DNA of 64,000 bases from a virus, in IMG/VR virus record IMGVR_UViG_3300000553_000005, positions 62,001 through 126,000 of that record. One strand, 5' to 3'. Positions 49,268 through 58,208 of this stretch are shown here, piece after piece. Every line of letters begins with the position of its first letter. Position 1 is the stretch's first letter. The notes under the pieces are model-generated. The model had not been told where the DNA came from. It saw only the letters and a list, made by a program, of their open reading frames with translations, and did no database searches. A program made the translations under genes and the position numbers.

Positions 49268-50725
49268 GTGAGCAATTTCGATAGACTGTTTTTCAATCTT
49301 ATTCGACAGGGAGACACACCGGGAGAGATCAAACGCTCCACCGATGCTTGTACTTGGTTTGTCGAAAATATGACAACAGTACGTAGAGTGAGTTCTCCCA
49401 CCGATCTTGAGCTTTATGGTTATATTTATACCTATTGGTCGGATCACCGTAAGGCTCCGAGTCTCACTATTCTCAAAGAAATTATTGAAAAGAAAGCTAC
49501 TTCTCCAGGGGTTTCTGAGCAATTTACTCAATTTGAAGAAAATGAAGATCTAACAATTTACAGTGTGGAGGATCTTCCCCAAGTTTTAGCTGATTTGGTA
49601 AAAGAGTTTGAAACAGAACGTCTAAATGACATTCTGAAGGTAGCGAGAGGTATCAATACTACCCAATTTACAGATCCAAAAACCAAAGAAATATTAAGTG
49701 GCCCAACCGATGCCATTAAATATTTCTTTAGAACTATGGAGCATGGAGGGATTCAAACCAATCGTCTGAATTCCTCAGGGTCATTGAATGAAGATGCTGG
49801 TGATATTGAAGAAATTTATTTGAAATCAAAGGCTGATCACTTAGCGGGAAGACTTCGGTTCTTTACAAAAATTAAAGGCATTGATGACAATCTAACCATT
49901 AAGAGGGGGGATTTCGTTGGTATTTTAGGCTACACTGGCAATTGTAAATCCACCCTCTGCCGCTCTATTTGTTATAATGCTGCACTCCAGGGGTTCAACG
50001 TTCTTCATGTGACTCTGGAACAAACGTATGATGAGGAAATGACTATTTATGCTCTCATGCATTCGGCTCATCCCAAATTTGGTAGGACTACTGCCATTTG
50101 TAAAAAAGAATTTGATGAGGGTCGATTGACAGAAGAAGATGAGCATTTTCTTTTTAAGGTGGTTCTTCCTGATCTTAATAAACTCCCCGGTAAACTCATT
50201 ATTCGTCAGCCGCAAGAAAGTTCAAGTTGGGGAGCTATCAAGACGATTGCAGAAATTACGCATCAAGTCACTCCTGGGGGATTAGATTTGTTCTTTCTAG
50301 ATTATCTGGCTCTTTGCCAAACCTCTTCTAAAAATGTTAAAGAAGAGATCGAAGCCAACATTAAAGATATGAAACAATTCGCCCTTCACTTTAATGATAA
50401 TAAGGGAATTGTGGCGATGACCCCAGTACAAGGTAAGCGAGAGGGGTGGACCGATGCTGGAGAAAACGATGGAAAATGGGAAGCTACAGGGGTCTACATG
50501 TATTCGGAATTTGAACGTTCTTTAGATAGTTTGATTTCAGTCTATTTGGGTGAGATTGTCCCTAAGAATCAGCTTATTATTTCTTCAGCCAAGCTCAGAC
50601 GTTCCGGCGGTATTCCCCCATTTTTTGCCGGGGTTAATTTCGATGTCGGATTGGTGACCAATCTAGTTAATATTAATGTAAAGGATGAGGAAGTATTCAA
50701 GAAACTTGTGGAAGATGCATTCTGA
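49268..50725 (+). CDS. DnaB-type replicative helicase
   Basis: 485 aa, GTG start with AGAGGA. The N-terminal ~190 residues are a helical domain. The RecA-like core contains Walker A VGILGYTGNCKSTL (an unusual C before the Lys), FLDYLALCQ (Walker B type), VAMTPVQGKREGW and an arginine-rich SSAKLRRSGG near the C-terminus, as in T4 gp41/DnaB. It would unwind at the fork. The loader-like protein at 12323 is a possible partner. Confidence 0.8.
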   Translation: MSNFDRLFFNLIRQGDTPGEIKRSTDACTWFVENMTTVRRVSSPTDLELYGYIYTYWSDHRKAPSLTILKEIIEKKATSPGVSEQFTQFEENEDLTIYSVEDLPQVLADLVKEFETERLNDILKVARGINTTQFTDPKTKEILSGPTDAIKYFFRTMEHGGIQTNRLNSSGSLNEDAGDIEEIYLKSKADHLAGRLRFFTKIKGIDDNLTIKRGDFVGILGYTGNCKSTLCRSICYNAALQGFNVLHVTLEQTYDEEMTIYALMHSAHPKFGRTTAICKKEFDEGRLTEEDEHFLFKVVLPDLNKLPGKLIIRQPQESSSWGAIKTIAEITHQVTPGGLDLFFLDYLALCQTSSKNVKEEIEANIKDMKQFALHFNDNKGIVAMTPVQGKREGWTDAGENDGKWEATGVYMYSEFERSLDSLISVYLGEIVPKNQLIISSAKLRRSGGIPPFFAGVNFDVGLVTNLVNINVKDEEVFKKLVEDAF

Positions 50726-51021
50726 TGTTGAATGAACGTGATGCCTTCTACCTATTTTCCACACTGGAGCTTTTTATCCCATTAGATGCTCCAGCAAAGG
50801 TTTCTCTTCGTAGCAATATGAGAGGTAAAAAATGTTTTAGATATGAGGCATATACTAATGGAAGACAATGGACAGTGGACTTTTATAATTTAACATTTTT
50901 ATACTGTCTGGTTCCACCATATTCACATCAAGTAAATAATTCAGTATTATCACTTATATCGTATCTCTATAAGAGTCTGGGGTTAAATTATGAGCAACTT
51001 GCTAAAACTAAACGCATTTGA
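50725..51021 (+). CDS. hypothetical protein (98 aa)
   Basis: Overlaps the helicase stop by one base. Mixed protein, aromatic-rich (YFLFSTLELF, FLYCLVPPYS). It overlaps the start of the next gene by 32 nt. No family was recognised. Confidence 0.5.
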   Translation: MLNERDAFYLFSTLELFIPLDAPAKVSLRSNMRGKKCFRYEAYTNGRQWTVDFYNLTFLYCLVPPYSHQVNNSVLSLISYLYKSLGLNYEQLAKTKRI

Positions 51022-51730
51022 AGATTTGCAGAAAATTCTCATTCGTCAACGAGAATGCTCTGATAAGGCGCGAAGAGAATTAAACCGTGTAACTGATTCA
51101 ACTATTATATTGTATGCTCCGGATGGGTCATTTGCTGAAACTACCACAAAAGAAATTACTAGAAAAGTGGTTAATCTTCTCACAGCCTATGCAACCCTAC
51201 CGACCCTATCCGAATTTTCAGAAAAACCTTCTCTTTTAAAATCTGCGGCCTGGGGTGGTTCATTTGGAGTCGCCACTGTAGTAGGGACAGTAATTCTGAA
51301 AAGTCTTGCCGAATTTTCTCAATTTCCCCCCAGCGTGGTTAAGCCCGTATTCATTAAAGTTCTTGGAGAATTACATGATGTGGCGAATGGGGCTGGTAAT
51401 GAAATATCAATTATGGAACGAGTTATGGAGAATCTAAATTTCTCTATTAAAGATGCTCAAGGTAACGAGATTCTAGGAGACAAACGAGAGAGGATAATTA
51501 GAGGAAAGGTTTCGCTTCTCTTAGAATTAATGGCAAAATTGATGAGCGATTATCAGATGATTGAAACAGAGATTGATAATGGAGAGGATGCTAGTGCTAT
51601 CACAAATCTTGGGAGTCGCGTTTATTTTCATCTGAGGGATATTGAACTATATATATTAGAGATTGAAGTTTCCTATAAAGAATTATCCGAGAAGAAAAAA
51701 GCAGAACCTCTAATTACCAGTATTAAGTAA
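50990..51730 (+). CDS. hypothetical protein (246 aa)
   Basis: Helical protein with two hydrophobic segments (AAWGGSFGVATVVGTVILKS and KPVFIKVLGELH) that may pack rather than cross a membrane. The final helices are acidic. No family was recognised. Confidence 0.6.
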   Translation: MSNLLKLNAFEDLQKILIRQRECSDKARRELNRVTDSTIILYAPDGSFAETTTKEITRKVVNLLTAYATLPTLSEFSEKPSLLKSAAWGGSFGVATVVGTVILKSLAEFSQFPPSVVKPVFIKVLGELHDVANGAGNEISIMERVMENLNFSIKDAQGNEILGDKRERIIRGKVSLLLELMAKLMSDYQMIETEIDNGEDASAITNLGSRVYFHLRDIELYILEIEVSYKELSEKKKAEPLITSIK

Positions 51731-51750
51731 TAGAGAGTAAAGGAGATTGA

Positions 51751-52632
51751 ATGTTTCGATCAACAAAGGTAGCGGCAATTTTTGATTTTGATAAAACCCT
51801 ATCACCTCAATATATGCAGAAAGTTATCTTTGATGCCTATCAAGTAGATGAAGATTCATTCTGGGTTGATTGCCGTAAACGCTCAAAAGAAAATGAAATG
51901 TTATTTGGTGGCACTCACCATGAAGTAGATTATATGGCTACTATGCTTTCCTATGTTAAAAATGGCAAATTTTTGGGTTTGACTAATGAGAAGTTAAAAA
52001 GTTTGGGAGAAACCATTCCACTCTATCCAGGTGTAGCTTGGATGTTTAATGAGATTTGGAAAACCGGAGCAGAAATTTATATTATCTCTTCTGGTATTAA
52101 AACTATGTTGGGAACTCTGGAAGGGCGTATTCAAAGGGAAATAAATAATGCAGATTTCCGCATTTCTGGAATTTATGGTGGAGATTTCAGAGAAGATGAG
52201 AATGGCCTCTGTAGTATTGCCAACTGTATTAGTGCTATGGATAAGACTCGCTTCATTTACGAGATCAGTAAAGGCTGCAATATTTATAATTTTGATGTAA
52301 CCACTTCTGTCCCTATCGGTGGAAGGCGTGTTCCCTTAGAAAACATTATCTATGTCGGAGATGGTCCCTCAGACGTTTGGGTATGGAACCTTATTAAAGA
52401 CTCTGGAGGATATACTATGGGAGTTTTTAATCCAGAATTCCCCTCTCAATTTGAATTGGTAGAAAATATCCGCAAGGGTAACAGGCTAGATACAGTAGCC
52501 GTAGCCGATTATCGTGAAGGATCGACAGCCGCTTCCTGGATTCTTGGTAAAATCAAAGAAATGATAAAATTAAGTTCAGAAGAATATATGATTAAACAAA
52601 GGGTTACAACCATTAAACGCCCTGGATACTGA
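51751..52632 (+). CDS. HAD-superfamily phosphatase
   Basis: 293 aa. Motif I IFDFDKTLS with the nucleophilic Asp; motif II IISSGI; a late VGDGPSDVWVWN (motif IV, GDGPSD). A ~110-residue cap lies between motifs I and II. The family dephosphorylates small phosphometabolites; substrate unknown. AAAGGAG SD. Confidence 0.85.
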   Translation: MFRSTKVAAIFDFDKTLSPQYMQKVIFDAYQVDEDSFWVDCRKRSKENEMLFGGTHHEVDYMATMLSYVKNGKFLGLTNEKLKSLGETIPLYPGVAWMFNEIWKTGAEIYIISSGIKTMLGTLEGRIQREINNADFRISGIYGGDFREDENGLCSIANCISAMDKTRFIYEISKGCNIYNFDVTTSVPIGGRRVPLENIIYVGDGPSDVWVWNLIKDSGGYTMGVFNPEFPSQFELVENIRKGNRLDTVAVADYREGSTAASWILGKIKEMIKLSSEEYMIKQRVTTIKRPGY

Positions 52633-52640
52633 GTAATAAC
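52633..52640 (+). promoter_or_regulatory. GTAATAAC motif
   Basis: GAGTAATAACATTCATAGGAGG before ATGATGGCACT. It is nearly identical to the region at 26340. Confidence 0.55.
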
Positions 52641-52655
52641 ATTCATAGGAGGCCA

Positions 52656-52889
52656 ATGATGGCACTTTCAAAGCACCGTAAGACCCACTCTGCAAAGGTG
52701 GCTGAACGTTACAAGGAACTGGTGGAGATGCGCCTAGCCGCTGGAATGACCAGTAATGGGAACAGTCCTAAATCTAAGAACAAGGTTAAGAATACCCCTA
52801 TCCGAAATCCCAATCGTGTGAATATGACTAAAGGACAGAAGAGAGTAGCTAAGGCTATTCGCCATATGGCTAAGGCCAACGAGATTTAA
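52656..52889 (+). CDS. small basic protein (77 aa)
   Basis: AGGAGG SD. Very Lys/Arg/Asn-rich (SKHRKTHSAKVAERYKEL, NPNRVNMTKGQKRVAKAIRH), hence likely nucleic-acid-binding. No family was recognised. Confidence 0.6.
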   Translation: MMALSKHRKTHSAKVAERYKELVEMRLAAGMTSNGNSPKSKNKVKNTPIRNPNRVNMTKGQKRVAKAIRHMAKANEI

Positions 52890-52891
52890 TA

Positions 52892-53584
52892 GTGAAACGA
52901 ATTCCCTTCGCCGTTGCTCTTCTCTTAGAAAAGAGAAAGCCTAAAGGCACCAATATTGTTATTGGGAGCGATAGCGTAGTTATTAAGGCTTTGGAGAAGA
53001 AATTTCAGACTGCTATAGCACCTTTTGACAAAGACAATCCAACTTTGTTTTCTTATTTGGAATCTGAGTTGGATGTCCCTGCTGCATTAAGGGACAGTGT
53101 TTCCATTTGGTTGAATCCACCATTATCTAAAAATCCAGATGTTCTACGTTACTTAGTATCCTCTCTTCATCCAGAATTTAAAAAAGAACAATGTGATAGT
53201 TTTGTTAAATGTTTAAGCTATGATTCTAATGGGTTTCGTAATTTTAATACCTTATATTGGGTAATTCTTTCAGGTAGATATGAAGAAATTCCTTGGGTAA
53301 AAGATCCTTGGGAAAATCCTAATAACTGGCTTGGGCAAATGAACATAGGTTTAAGACTGAATTGGTTGCATACTAATGTTGTTGGTTACGTTTATGCCAA
53401 GGATGATAACAAGCAGGGATTAGAGAAATTAGGTATATCTTTTAAAAAGGCTAATCACTTAAAAGGTCTAAATCTCAGTAATAATAAAATGTTCCGTACT
53501 TTATTGGAATTGTCCAAATGGCGCAGCAACCGTCAAAATGAGTTGCAAACAGCATTGCTTATTACAAACATATGGGAGTCATAA
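52892..53584 (+). CDS. hypothetical protein (230 aa)
   Basis: GTG start 3 nt after the preceding stop. Mixed alpha/beta with conserved-looking WLNPPLSK and KDPWENPNNWLG segments and a basic C-terminus. Not recognised. Small phage clamp-loader or accessory subunits have a similar length, but no motif supports this. Confidence 0.55.
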   Translation: MKRIPFAVALLLEKRKPKGTNIVIGSDSVVIKALEKKFQTAIAPFDKDNPTLFSYLESELDVPAALRDSVSIWLNPPLSKNPDVLRYLVSSLHPEFKKEQCDSFVKCLSYDSNGFRNFNTLYWVILSGRYEEIPWVKDPWENPNNWLGQMNIGLRLNWLHTNVVGYVYAKDDNKQGLEKLGISFKKANHLKGLNLSNNKMFRTLLELSKWRSNRQNELQTALLITNIWES

Positions 53585-54307
53585 ATGGTAAAAACTAATA
53601 TTAAACGTCTAACAGATGGAGCAGAGCCTACAATTAAGACCAGTCCTTTTGTAGAAAATATTTTGGGAGATGTCCAGGAAGAGCCAGCGGCCATCCCTTC
53701 TGGTATAGGAAAAGGTCGAGGGGGAAAGATGCCAGTCAGAAATAAGAAGGTTAAGGTGGTTGAAACTCCTATTGAGATTCAAGGTTCTCATGGAGAACCT
53801 TTTGGAGAACCCATCCTACCTGCAACAGTACAAGGTCCACCACCCCCTCAAACTATAGTCGGAGGTAACGGTCCTTCTGCTCCTCCGATGACTACTCCCC
53901 CTACTTTAGTCACTCCTTCCTCCTCCTCTGTCTCTAAAGTAACAATTCCCAAGATTGATGTATCTTCTAAAGTCTATCCCTGCCCTCTTTTTGCTTCCAG
54001 TAGAATTTCAAAGATGCAGACTATTAAGTTAGGAAATGCTGTAGGAGATGTTAGTGCTGCGTGGGGTTCTCGTTTTGACCCTAAACAGTGTAGCATTTTC
54101 CTTCACAGAGTATCTGTTACTAGTAATCCTACAGGTCATCTTTCCGCTCCAATTTTTGAGAGTTCTGGACCTCAAAATGTGAAATTTCGTATCATTCGTG
54201 ATAATAATTTAACTCCTCTTCCGGAAGGGAGTATTTATCTTGGATCATACTCTGATGTTCATGTGGGGCCAGCCATGCAAACCCTTCATGTATTTTTACT
54301 TCCATGA
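53585..54307 (+). CDS. Pro/Ser/Thr-rich linker protein with C-terminal globular domain
   Basis: 240 aa. The N-terminal 120 residues are low-complexity (PPPPQTIVGGNGPSAPPMTTPP, then SSSSVSK), and the last ~110 residues look globular and beta-rich (LASSRISKMQTIKLGNA...). This could be a virion or scaffold protein. Function unknown. Confidence 0.5.
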   Translation: MVKTNIKRLTDGAEPTIKTSPFVENILGDVQEEPAAIPSGIGKGRGGKMPVRNKKVKVVETPIEIQGSHGEPFGEPILPATVQGPPPPQTIVGGNGPSAPPMTTPPTLVTPSSSSVSKVTIPKIDVSSKVYPCPLFASSRISKMQTIKLGNAVGDVSAAWGSRFDPKQCSIFLHRVSVTSNPTGHLSAPIFESSGPQNVKFRIIRDNNLTPLPEGSIYLGSYSDVHVGPAMQTLHVFLLP

Positions 54308-54516
54308 AAGGGCACAACATGCAGCAAGAACGACCCGTAGACATCACCAAGATCCTTCAAGAAATTCAAGGACCAAGCAACGAAGAAAAAACTTTCCGTA
54401 AAGAAAATTTAGAAAAAGCTGATGAAAAATATTTTGACGAGCAGAATAAAAAGAAATACCCAGCTATTTCCTCTTTAACTGAAGGAGTAGTCAGTAAGAA
54501 GAAAAAGAAGAAGTAA
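54304..54516 (+). CDS. small charged protein (70 aa)
   Basis: ATG overlaps the upstream stop; a second in-frame ATG lies at 54319. Highly charged, ending in a run of Lys. No family was recognised. Confidence 0.5.
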   Translation: MKGHNMQQERPVDITKILQEIQGPSNEEKTFRKENLEKADEKYFDEQNKKKYPAISSLTEGVVSKKKKKK

Positions 54517-54517
54517 A

Positions 54518-54664
54518 ATGTGGCGATTCTGCTTAAAGGTGTTGAACCCATTCATCTTCATTTTTAATATTGCTAGGTATCTAGGTTATGTTCAACAATA
54601 TAGATATCGTGATCCAGAAGATTGGCCTCCTTATTATACTAAGGATGATGTGAAATATTTTTAA
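54518..54664 (+). CDS. 48-aa aromatic-rich peptide
   Basis: Begins 1 nt after the previous stop. One short hydrophobic segment (LNPFIFIFNIARYLGYV), then YQQYRYRDPEDWPPYYTKDD. Possibly membrane-associated. No family was recognised. Confidence 0.45.
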   Translation: MWRFCLKVLNPFIFIFNIARYLGYVQQYRYRDPEDWPPYYTKDDVKYF

Positions 54665-54675
54665 AGGAGTGAAGT

Positions 54676-54873
54676 GTGAATAGAGCGGAGACAATTGCTA
54701 ATTTGACCGTTGCTAAGAAGAGATTTGTAAAACTTCAAGAAGAGCAAGAGGATATTTATCAAACCCTATTGAAGAATCTGAACAGAACTGATGAACCTCA
54801 TATGTGGATATGGGATTTTATTGCTAATGATGGTTCTAGTATAGAAAATGTTATGAGACATTTAGATGGATGA
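54676..54873 (+). CDS. hypothetical helical protein (65 aa)
   Basis: AAGGAG SD, GTG start. Helical with KKRFVKLQEEQEDIYQTLL. Overlaps the next start. Confidence 0.5.
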   Translation: MNRAETIANLTVAKKRFVKLQEEQEDIYQTLLKNLNRTDEPHMWIWDFIANDGSSIENVMRHLDG

Positions 54874-55057
54874 ATTTATAAATCCTCAAATGTTAATAGC
54901 CAGAGCCATCAGAGACAAAGATATTCCCATGTTGGGTATAATAGAGCAGTATCTAAAGAATGCTGTGTTCCATGATTCTTTTGATGAAGAAGCTGAACGT
55001 GTTCAAAAAATTTTATTGGAAGTTATTGACGATTTCAGAAATGCTATGGAGAAATGA
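54866..55057 (+). CDS. hypothetical helical protein (63 aa)
   Basis: Overlaps the preceding gene by 8 nt. Acidic helical protein (FDEEAERVQKILLEVIDDF). No family was recognised. Confidence 0.5.
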   Translation: MDEFINPQMLIARAIRDKDIPMLGIIEQYLKNAVFHDSFDEEAERVQKILLEVIDDFRNAMEK

Positions 55058-55058
55058 A

Positions 55059-55247
55059 ATGGTTGCAAATATCATAACAGAGACAGTTACTAATAAAGAT
55101 GGGGACGTTCTTTGGTTCTCTAATTATCCGTTTACTCGTTTAAATAAAAAAGGAGAGTGCTTTATTCACGATAGCCATCGCTATGAAGTGATTTCATCCA
55201 TTCTTGATGGAAGAAATATCAGAACTGTGGTTATTAAACTCTCATAA
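55059..55247 (+). CDS. hypothetical protein (62 aa)
   Basis: Starts 1 nt after the previous stop. Beta-rich with a basic end. No family was recognised. Confidence 0.45.
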   Translation: MVANIITETVTNKDGDVLWFSNYPFTRLNKKGECFIHDSHRYEVISSILDGRNIRTVVIKLS

Positions 55248-55268
55248 CTGTAGTGACCTAAAATAAAT

Positions 55269-55299
55269 TTACCAGAATTCTTCTCATCCCTGGTATAAT
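55269..55299 (+). promoter_or_regulatory. sigma70-like promoter
   Basis: TTACCA-N19-TATAAT; the -10 is 16 nt before the deaminase start. Confidence 0.65.
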
Positions 55300-55315
55300 A
55301 TGAAGAGGGGTTCTT

Positions 55316-55714
55316 ATGGTTCACAGAGGAAAGCGTTGGATTCGTGGTTTTGAAGCTGCTCAAGCTGCCTCTGCTCATTCTGATGGTAAAATTATCGGCT
55401 CTCGTCTGGGGGCCGCTCTCTATTCTGGAAATAATCTCCTTGCTGTGGGGTTCAGTATCTATACAAAAACCCATCCTGAAGGTAAGCAGAGAACTTATGA
55501 TATTACTATTCACGCAGAACAAATGGCCTTGCTGCGTAGAAGGCATTACGAAAACGATTCCAATCTCATAATGTATGTATGGAGAGAGACTGTAGGAGGA
55601 ATTCCTGCATTGAGTAAACCATGTGTCAATTGCCAGGAGAGAATGCGCTTGGCTGGAGTTCGCAAGGTTCGCTATATTAACGTCAAGGGGGAGACAGAAG
55701 AGATGCGTTTCTGA
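55316..55714 (+). CDS. cytidine/deoxycytidylate deaminase-like protein
   Basis: 132 aa. The zinc-site motifs are HAEQMALL (HAE: His ligand and catalytic Glu) and KPCVNCQERM (PCxxC: the two Cys ligands). This is the CDA/dCMP deaminase fold, which makes dUMP for thymidylate synthesis or edits nucleosides. It has its own promoter. The N-terminus has a short basic segment. Confidence 0.85.
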   Translation: MVHRGKRWIRGFEAAQAASAHSDGKIIGSRLGAALYSGNNLLAVGFSIYTKTHPEGKQRTYDITIHAEQMALLRRRHYENDSNLIMYVWRETVGGIPALSKPCVNCQERMRLAGVRKVRYINVKGETEEMRF

Positions 55715-55784
55715 AACGTTAAAAAATCAGAATTTCTATTCCTTTGTTAGAGGTGGCTATGCTTCCAATGATGAAGTCTTTGAA

Positions 55785-55937
55785 ATGAACTGTTTAATTT
55801 GTGATCAAAAAATAGAATGCCAATCTACTTTTGCTAAATCCTTATGTAGTAAATGTCAAGGAAAAATAACTGAAGAAGGGATGCTGAGTTACCGATTACT
55901 TTTACAAATTGAACGAGAATCCCTTCTTTCCGAGTAA
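55785..55937 (+). CDS. small zinc-finger-like protein (50 aa), coupled to a leader peptide
   Basis: CLICDQ and CSKCQG pairs define a zinc knuckle. Its ATG overlaps the stop of a 9-codon frame (ATG 55759 to TGA 55788, MLPMMKSLK). The overlap suggests translational coupling. Confidence 0.5.
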   Translation: MNCLICDQKIECQSTFAKSLCSKCQGKITEEGMLSYRLLLQIERESLLSE

Positions 55938-55958
55938 TTAATTAATAAGGAGGGGATC

Positions 55959-56324
55959 TTGCTAGCATGGATTAAAGGAATTTTTAAGGGTAAACTTGTC
56001 TTAGATGAGAATGACATAGTAATCTCCCCATCTTTAGCGAGGGCTATCCTTTTAAATAGAACTGTTTTAAATAGTGAATTGGATGTGTGGGGGAAAAAGA
56101 ACTTCCCTCGTTGGGCTGACTTCTTTGATCCTAACAACAAGAACTATTCTGTGCCACTATACAGAACAGAAACTAGTGTTTGGCAAGCTAAAGAAGAAAC
56201 TCTAAAAATTCTTATGGGGTATTTAATTAGATATTCGGATCATGATGTATGGGTAATCCGATCAAGAACTCGCAATGCCCAACCCATATGGGACACATTT
56301 CAGAAATTAGGAATGACATGGTAG
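55959..56324 (+). CDS. hypothetical protein (121 aa, TTG start)
   Basis: TTG start with a strong AAGGAGG five nt upstream; the nearby ATG is out of frame. It contains WGKKNFPRWADFF and TLKILMGYLIRYS. No family was recognised. Overlaps the next gene. Confidence 0.5.
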   Translation: MLAWIKGIFKGKLVLDENDIVISPSLARAILLNRTVLNSELDVWGKKNFPRWADFFDPNNKNYSVPLYRTETSVWQAKEETLKILMGYLIRYSDHDVWVIRSRTRNAQPIWDTFQKLGMTW

Positions 56325-56791
56325 ATAAAATATACATAGATCTGGATGGAGTACTTGCCGATTTTGACAAGTGGAAGAACGAAGCAGCGAAATATCACCC
56401 CCAAATTTTAACTGATAAAAGTGAACTATGGATAGATGCCGCTGCGACCGACAGACTCTATTACCATTTAGATTTGATGCCGGATGCTGCCACTCTCATG
56501 CTCTACTTGGAATCATTGGGAATACCTTTAGCCATCCTGACTGCTATTCCTCGCCGCAAAACCGTCCCAACGGCTGAAGCGGATAAAAGAGAATGGGTAA
56601 AAGAGAATATAGGGGATATTGAATTCCATATCGGCCCCTTCTCTCAAGATAAGCAACGATTCTCTGGTCCTGGAAAAGTTCTGATTGATGATAAAAAGTT
56701 GAACATAGATCAATGGAATGCCAAGGGTGGTGATGGTATTTTGTTTACCAGCGCAAATCAGGCTATTCGGGCCGTTGAGAGGTTATTGTGA
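56318..56791 (+). CDS. 5'(3')-deoxyribonucleotidase-like HAD protein
   Basis: 157 aa. Motif I IYIDLDGVLADFD, PLAILTAIPRR (motif II Thr) and VLIDDKKLNIDQW (motif IV) match the cytosolic 5'-nucleotidase C family that dephosphorylates dNMPs. It would shape the nucleotide pool or salvage alongside the deaminase. The start follows AGGA. Confidence 0.8.
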   Translation: MVDKIYIDLDGVLADFDKWKNEAAKYHPQILTDKSELWIDAAATDRLYYHLDLMPDAATLMLYLESLGIPLAILTAIPRRKTVPTAEADKREWVKENIGDIEFHIGPFSQDKQRFSGPGKVLIDDKKLNIDQWNAKGGDGILFTSANQAIRAVERLL

Positions 56792-56946
56792 AAGATGAAG
56801 ATAAGTGTTGGAAACCTAAGATCTTATGCTCTAAATGTAATTCCGAAAAAATAGTAGTCATGAAGCACAATTTAAAATTTATAGAAAAATGTGCCAATTG
56901 TGGGCATACTTTCATCCTGGATTTTTTGGACCGTGAAATAAAATAA
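56788..56946 (+). CDS. zinc-ribbon protein (52 aa)
   Basis: GTG start overlapping the previous stop (GTGA). CSKCN...CANCGH pairs 20 residues apart. Function unknown. Confidence 0.5.
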   Translation: MKDEDKCWKPKILCSKCNSEKIVVMKHNLKFIEKCANCGHTFILDFLDREIK

Positions 56947-56947
56947 T

Positions 56948-56978
56948 CTACTTCATTTTTTAGATTTTCCAGTATAAT
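56948..56978 (+). promoter_or_regulatory. sigma70-like promoter
   Basis: CTACTTCA-N17-AG-TATAAT, with the -10 before GTATGGAGA and the gene at 56996. Confidence 0.55.
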
Positions 56979-56995
56979 GAGGTATGGAGAATCTT

Positions 56996-57136
56996 ATGGA
57001 ACGGCTACAGGTCAAAGCTATCAAGAAGGCTGGTCGAGAACTGACCCGAAGCTTTGCTATGGCTCCAAAGGTCATTCAGCATAAGCATAGGATTGAGGTT
57101 AAGAAGACCACGAAACAGTGGTTAAAGGAGATTTAA
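56996..57136 (+). CDS. 46-aa strongly basic protein
   Basis: GGAG SD. Rich in Lys, Arg and His with helical character (IKKAGRELTRSFAMAPKVIQ). Possible nucleic-acid binder. Stop overlaps the next ATG. Confidence 0.5.
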   Translation: MERLQVKAIKKAGRELTRSFAMAPKVIQHKHRIEVKKTTKQWLKEI

Positions 57137-57294
57137 TGATGAATTTTGGATGGTTCAACCCTAATTCAGATGGACTTCCAGGTTTGGGAATTACTAATGA
57201 AGGAGAGAATATCTTCAATGATATCCCCGACCAGATTGTATTTCTAGAGCATGAGGATCTTGAATTCCTCGCCACCGTAGGGATGAAGTGGTGA
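57136..57294 (+). CDS. hypothetical protein (52 aa)
   Basis: AAAGGAG SD. Acidic, Asn/Gly-rich (NFGWFNPNSDGLPGLGI). Stop overlaps the GTG start of the nucleotidyltransferase gene. Confidence 0.5.
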   Translation: MMNFGWFNPNSDGLPGLGITNEGENIFNDIPDQIVFLEHEDLEFLATVGMKW

Positions 57295-58208
57295 AAAACA
57301 TCTTCACAACTTTGTATGGGAGTCATTTGTTCGGCTGTAATGTGGCCGGTTCAGATGAGGACTATAAATCGGTTCATCTGGAAGATCTATCTGATCTTCT
57401 CTTTAAGGACACCCACGCACTCAATAGCAAGGATGAAACTGGCCCAACCAAAATTGAAACCGAAACCTTCAGTCTTCGCTTCTACCTGAAGATGCTTGCT
57501 GGGGGACAGGTTATTGCCACTGATATGTTCTTTGCTCCCCCACAGTTCTGGAGGGGAGAAGTGTCTCCTCTCTGGAAGGAGATTCAAGCACTAAAGCCTT
57601 ACGCTATTACTAGAAGGCTTCATGCCTTCGCTTCCTATGCCAAGAATCAAGCATTTAAGTATGGGAACAAAGGGCTTAAGATCCTGACTGTGCAGAAGGC
57701 TATCAAACTTTTGGAGTCTAACACTAGCTTTGAGAAACTGTGTGAAGAGCTAAAGGGTATGGAAGGTATCAAGTACACCACTGAACATGCGGCTGTGCAG
57801 GATATCCGTCACATTGAAATTTGTGGTAAGGATTGGGGTGAGACTACGGCTTATCATCTGTGGCTCCCGGTTCTCAAAGACCTAGAGGCCCAGTATGGTG
57901 AAAGGGCACGTTTGAGTACCAGGGGTGTTGACCTCAAGGCCCAGTATCAGACCGTCCGTATCACTTCTGAAGCCATTGAGCTACTCTCTACTGGTCATCT
58001 GACTTTCCCCAGGGGCGAGGCCCCTTTGCTGCTCTCTATCCGCAATAATGAGCTTGGGGAAGAGGCTTTGCGTGATTTGGTGGAAAACAAGCTGGCTGAA
58101 CTTAAGGAGACTGTTCCCACTGATTCCCTCCCTGAAAAGGCTGATTGGGACAAGCTAAACGATTTTATTTTGTCTGCTGAAAAAGATTTTCTGAAGAAAA
58201 CTCTGTAA
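57291..58208 (+). CDS. COG3541-type nucleotidyltransferase (RlaP/YcgL-like)
   Basis: 305 aa. N-terminal TLYGSHLFGCNVAGSDEDYKSVHLE is the GSxxxG...DxD nucleotidyltransferase active site, followed by EIQALKPYAITRRLHAFASYAKNQ and a C-terminal helical domain. Predicted to transfer nucleotides to RNA or protein. The COG3541 family is common in phages and of unknown target. The GTG start overlaps the previous stop (GTGA). Confidence 0.75.
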   Translation: MKNIFTTLYGSHLFGCNVAGSDEDYKSVHLEDLSDLLFKDTHALNSKDETGPTKIETETFSLRFYLKMLAGGQVIATDMFFAPPQFWRGEVSPLWKEIQALKPYAITRRLHAFASYAKNQAFKYGNKGLKILTVQKAIKLLESNTSFEKLCEELKGMEGIKYTTEHAAVQDIRHIEICGKDWGETTAYHLWLPVLKDLEAQYGERARLSTRGVDLKAQYQTVRITSEAIELLSTGHLTFPRGEAPLLLSIRNNELGEEALRDLVENKLAELKETVPTDSLPEKADWDKLNDFILSAEKDFLKKTL

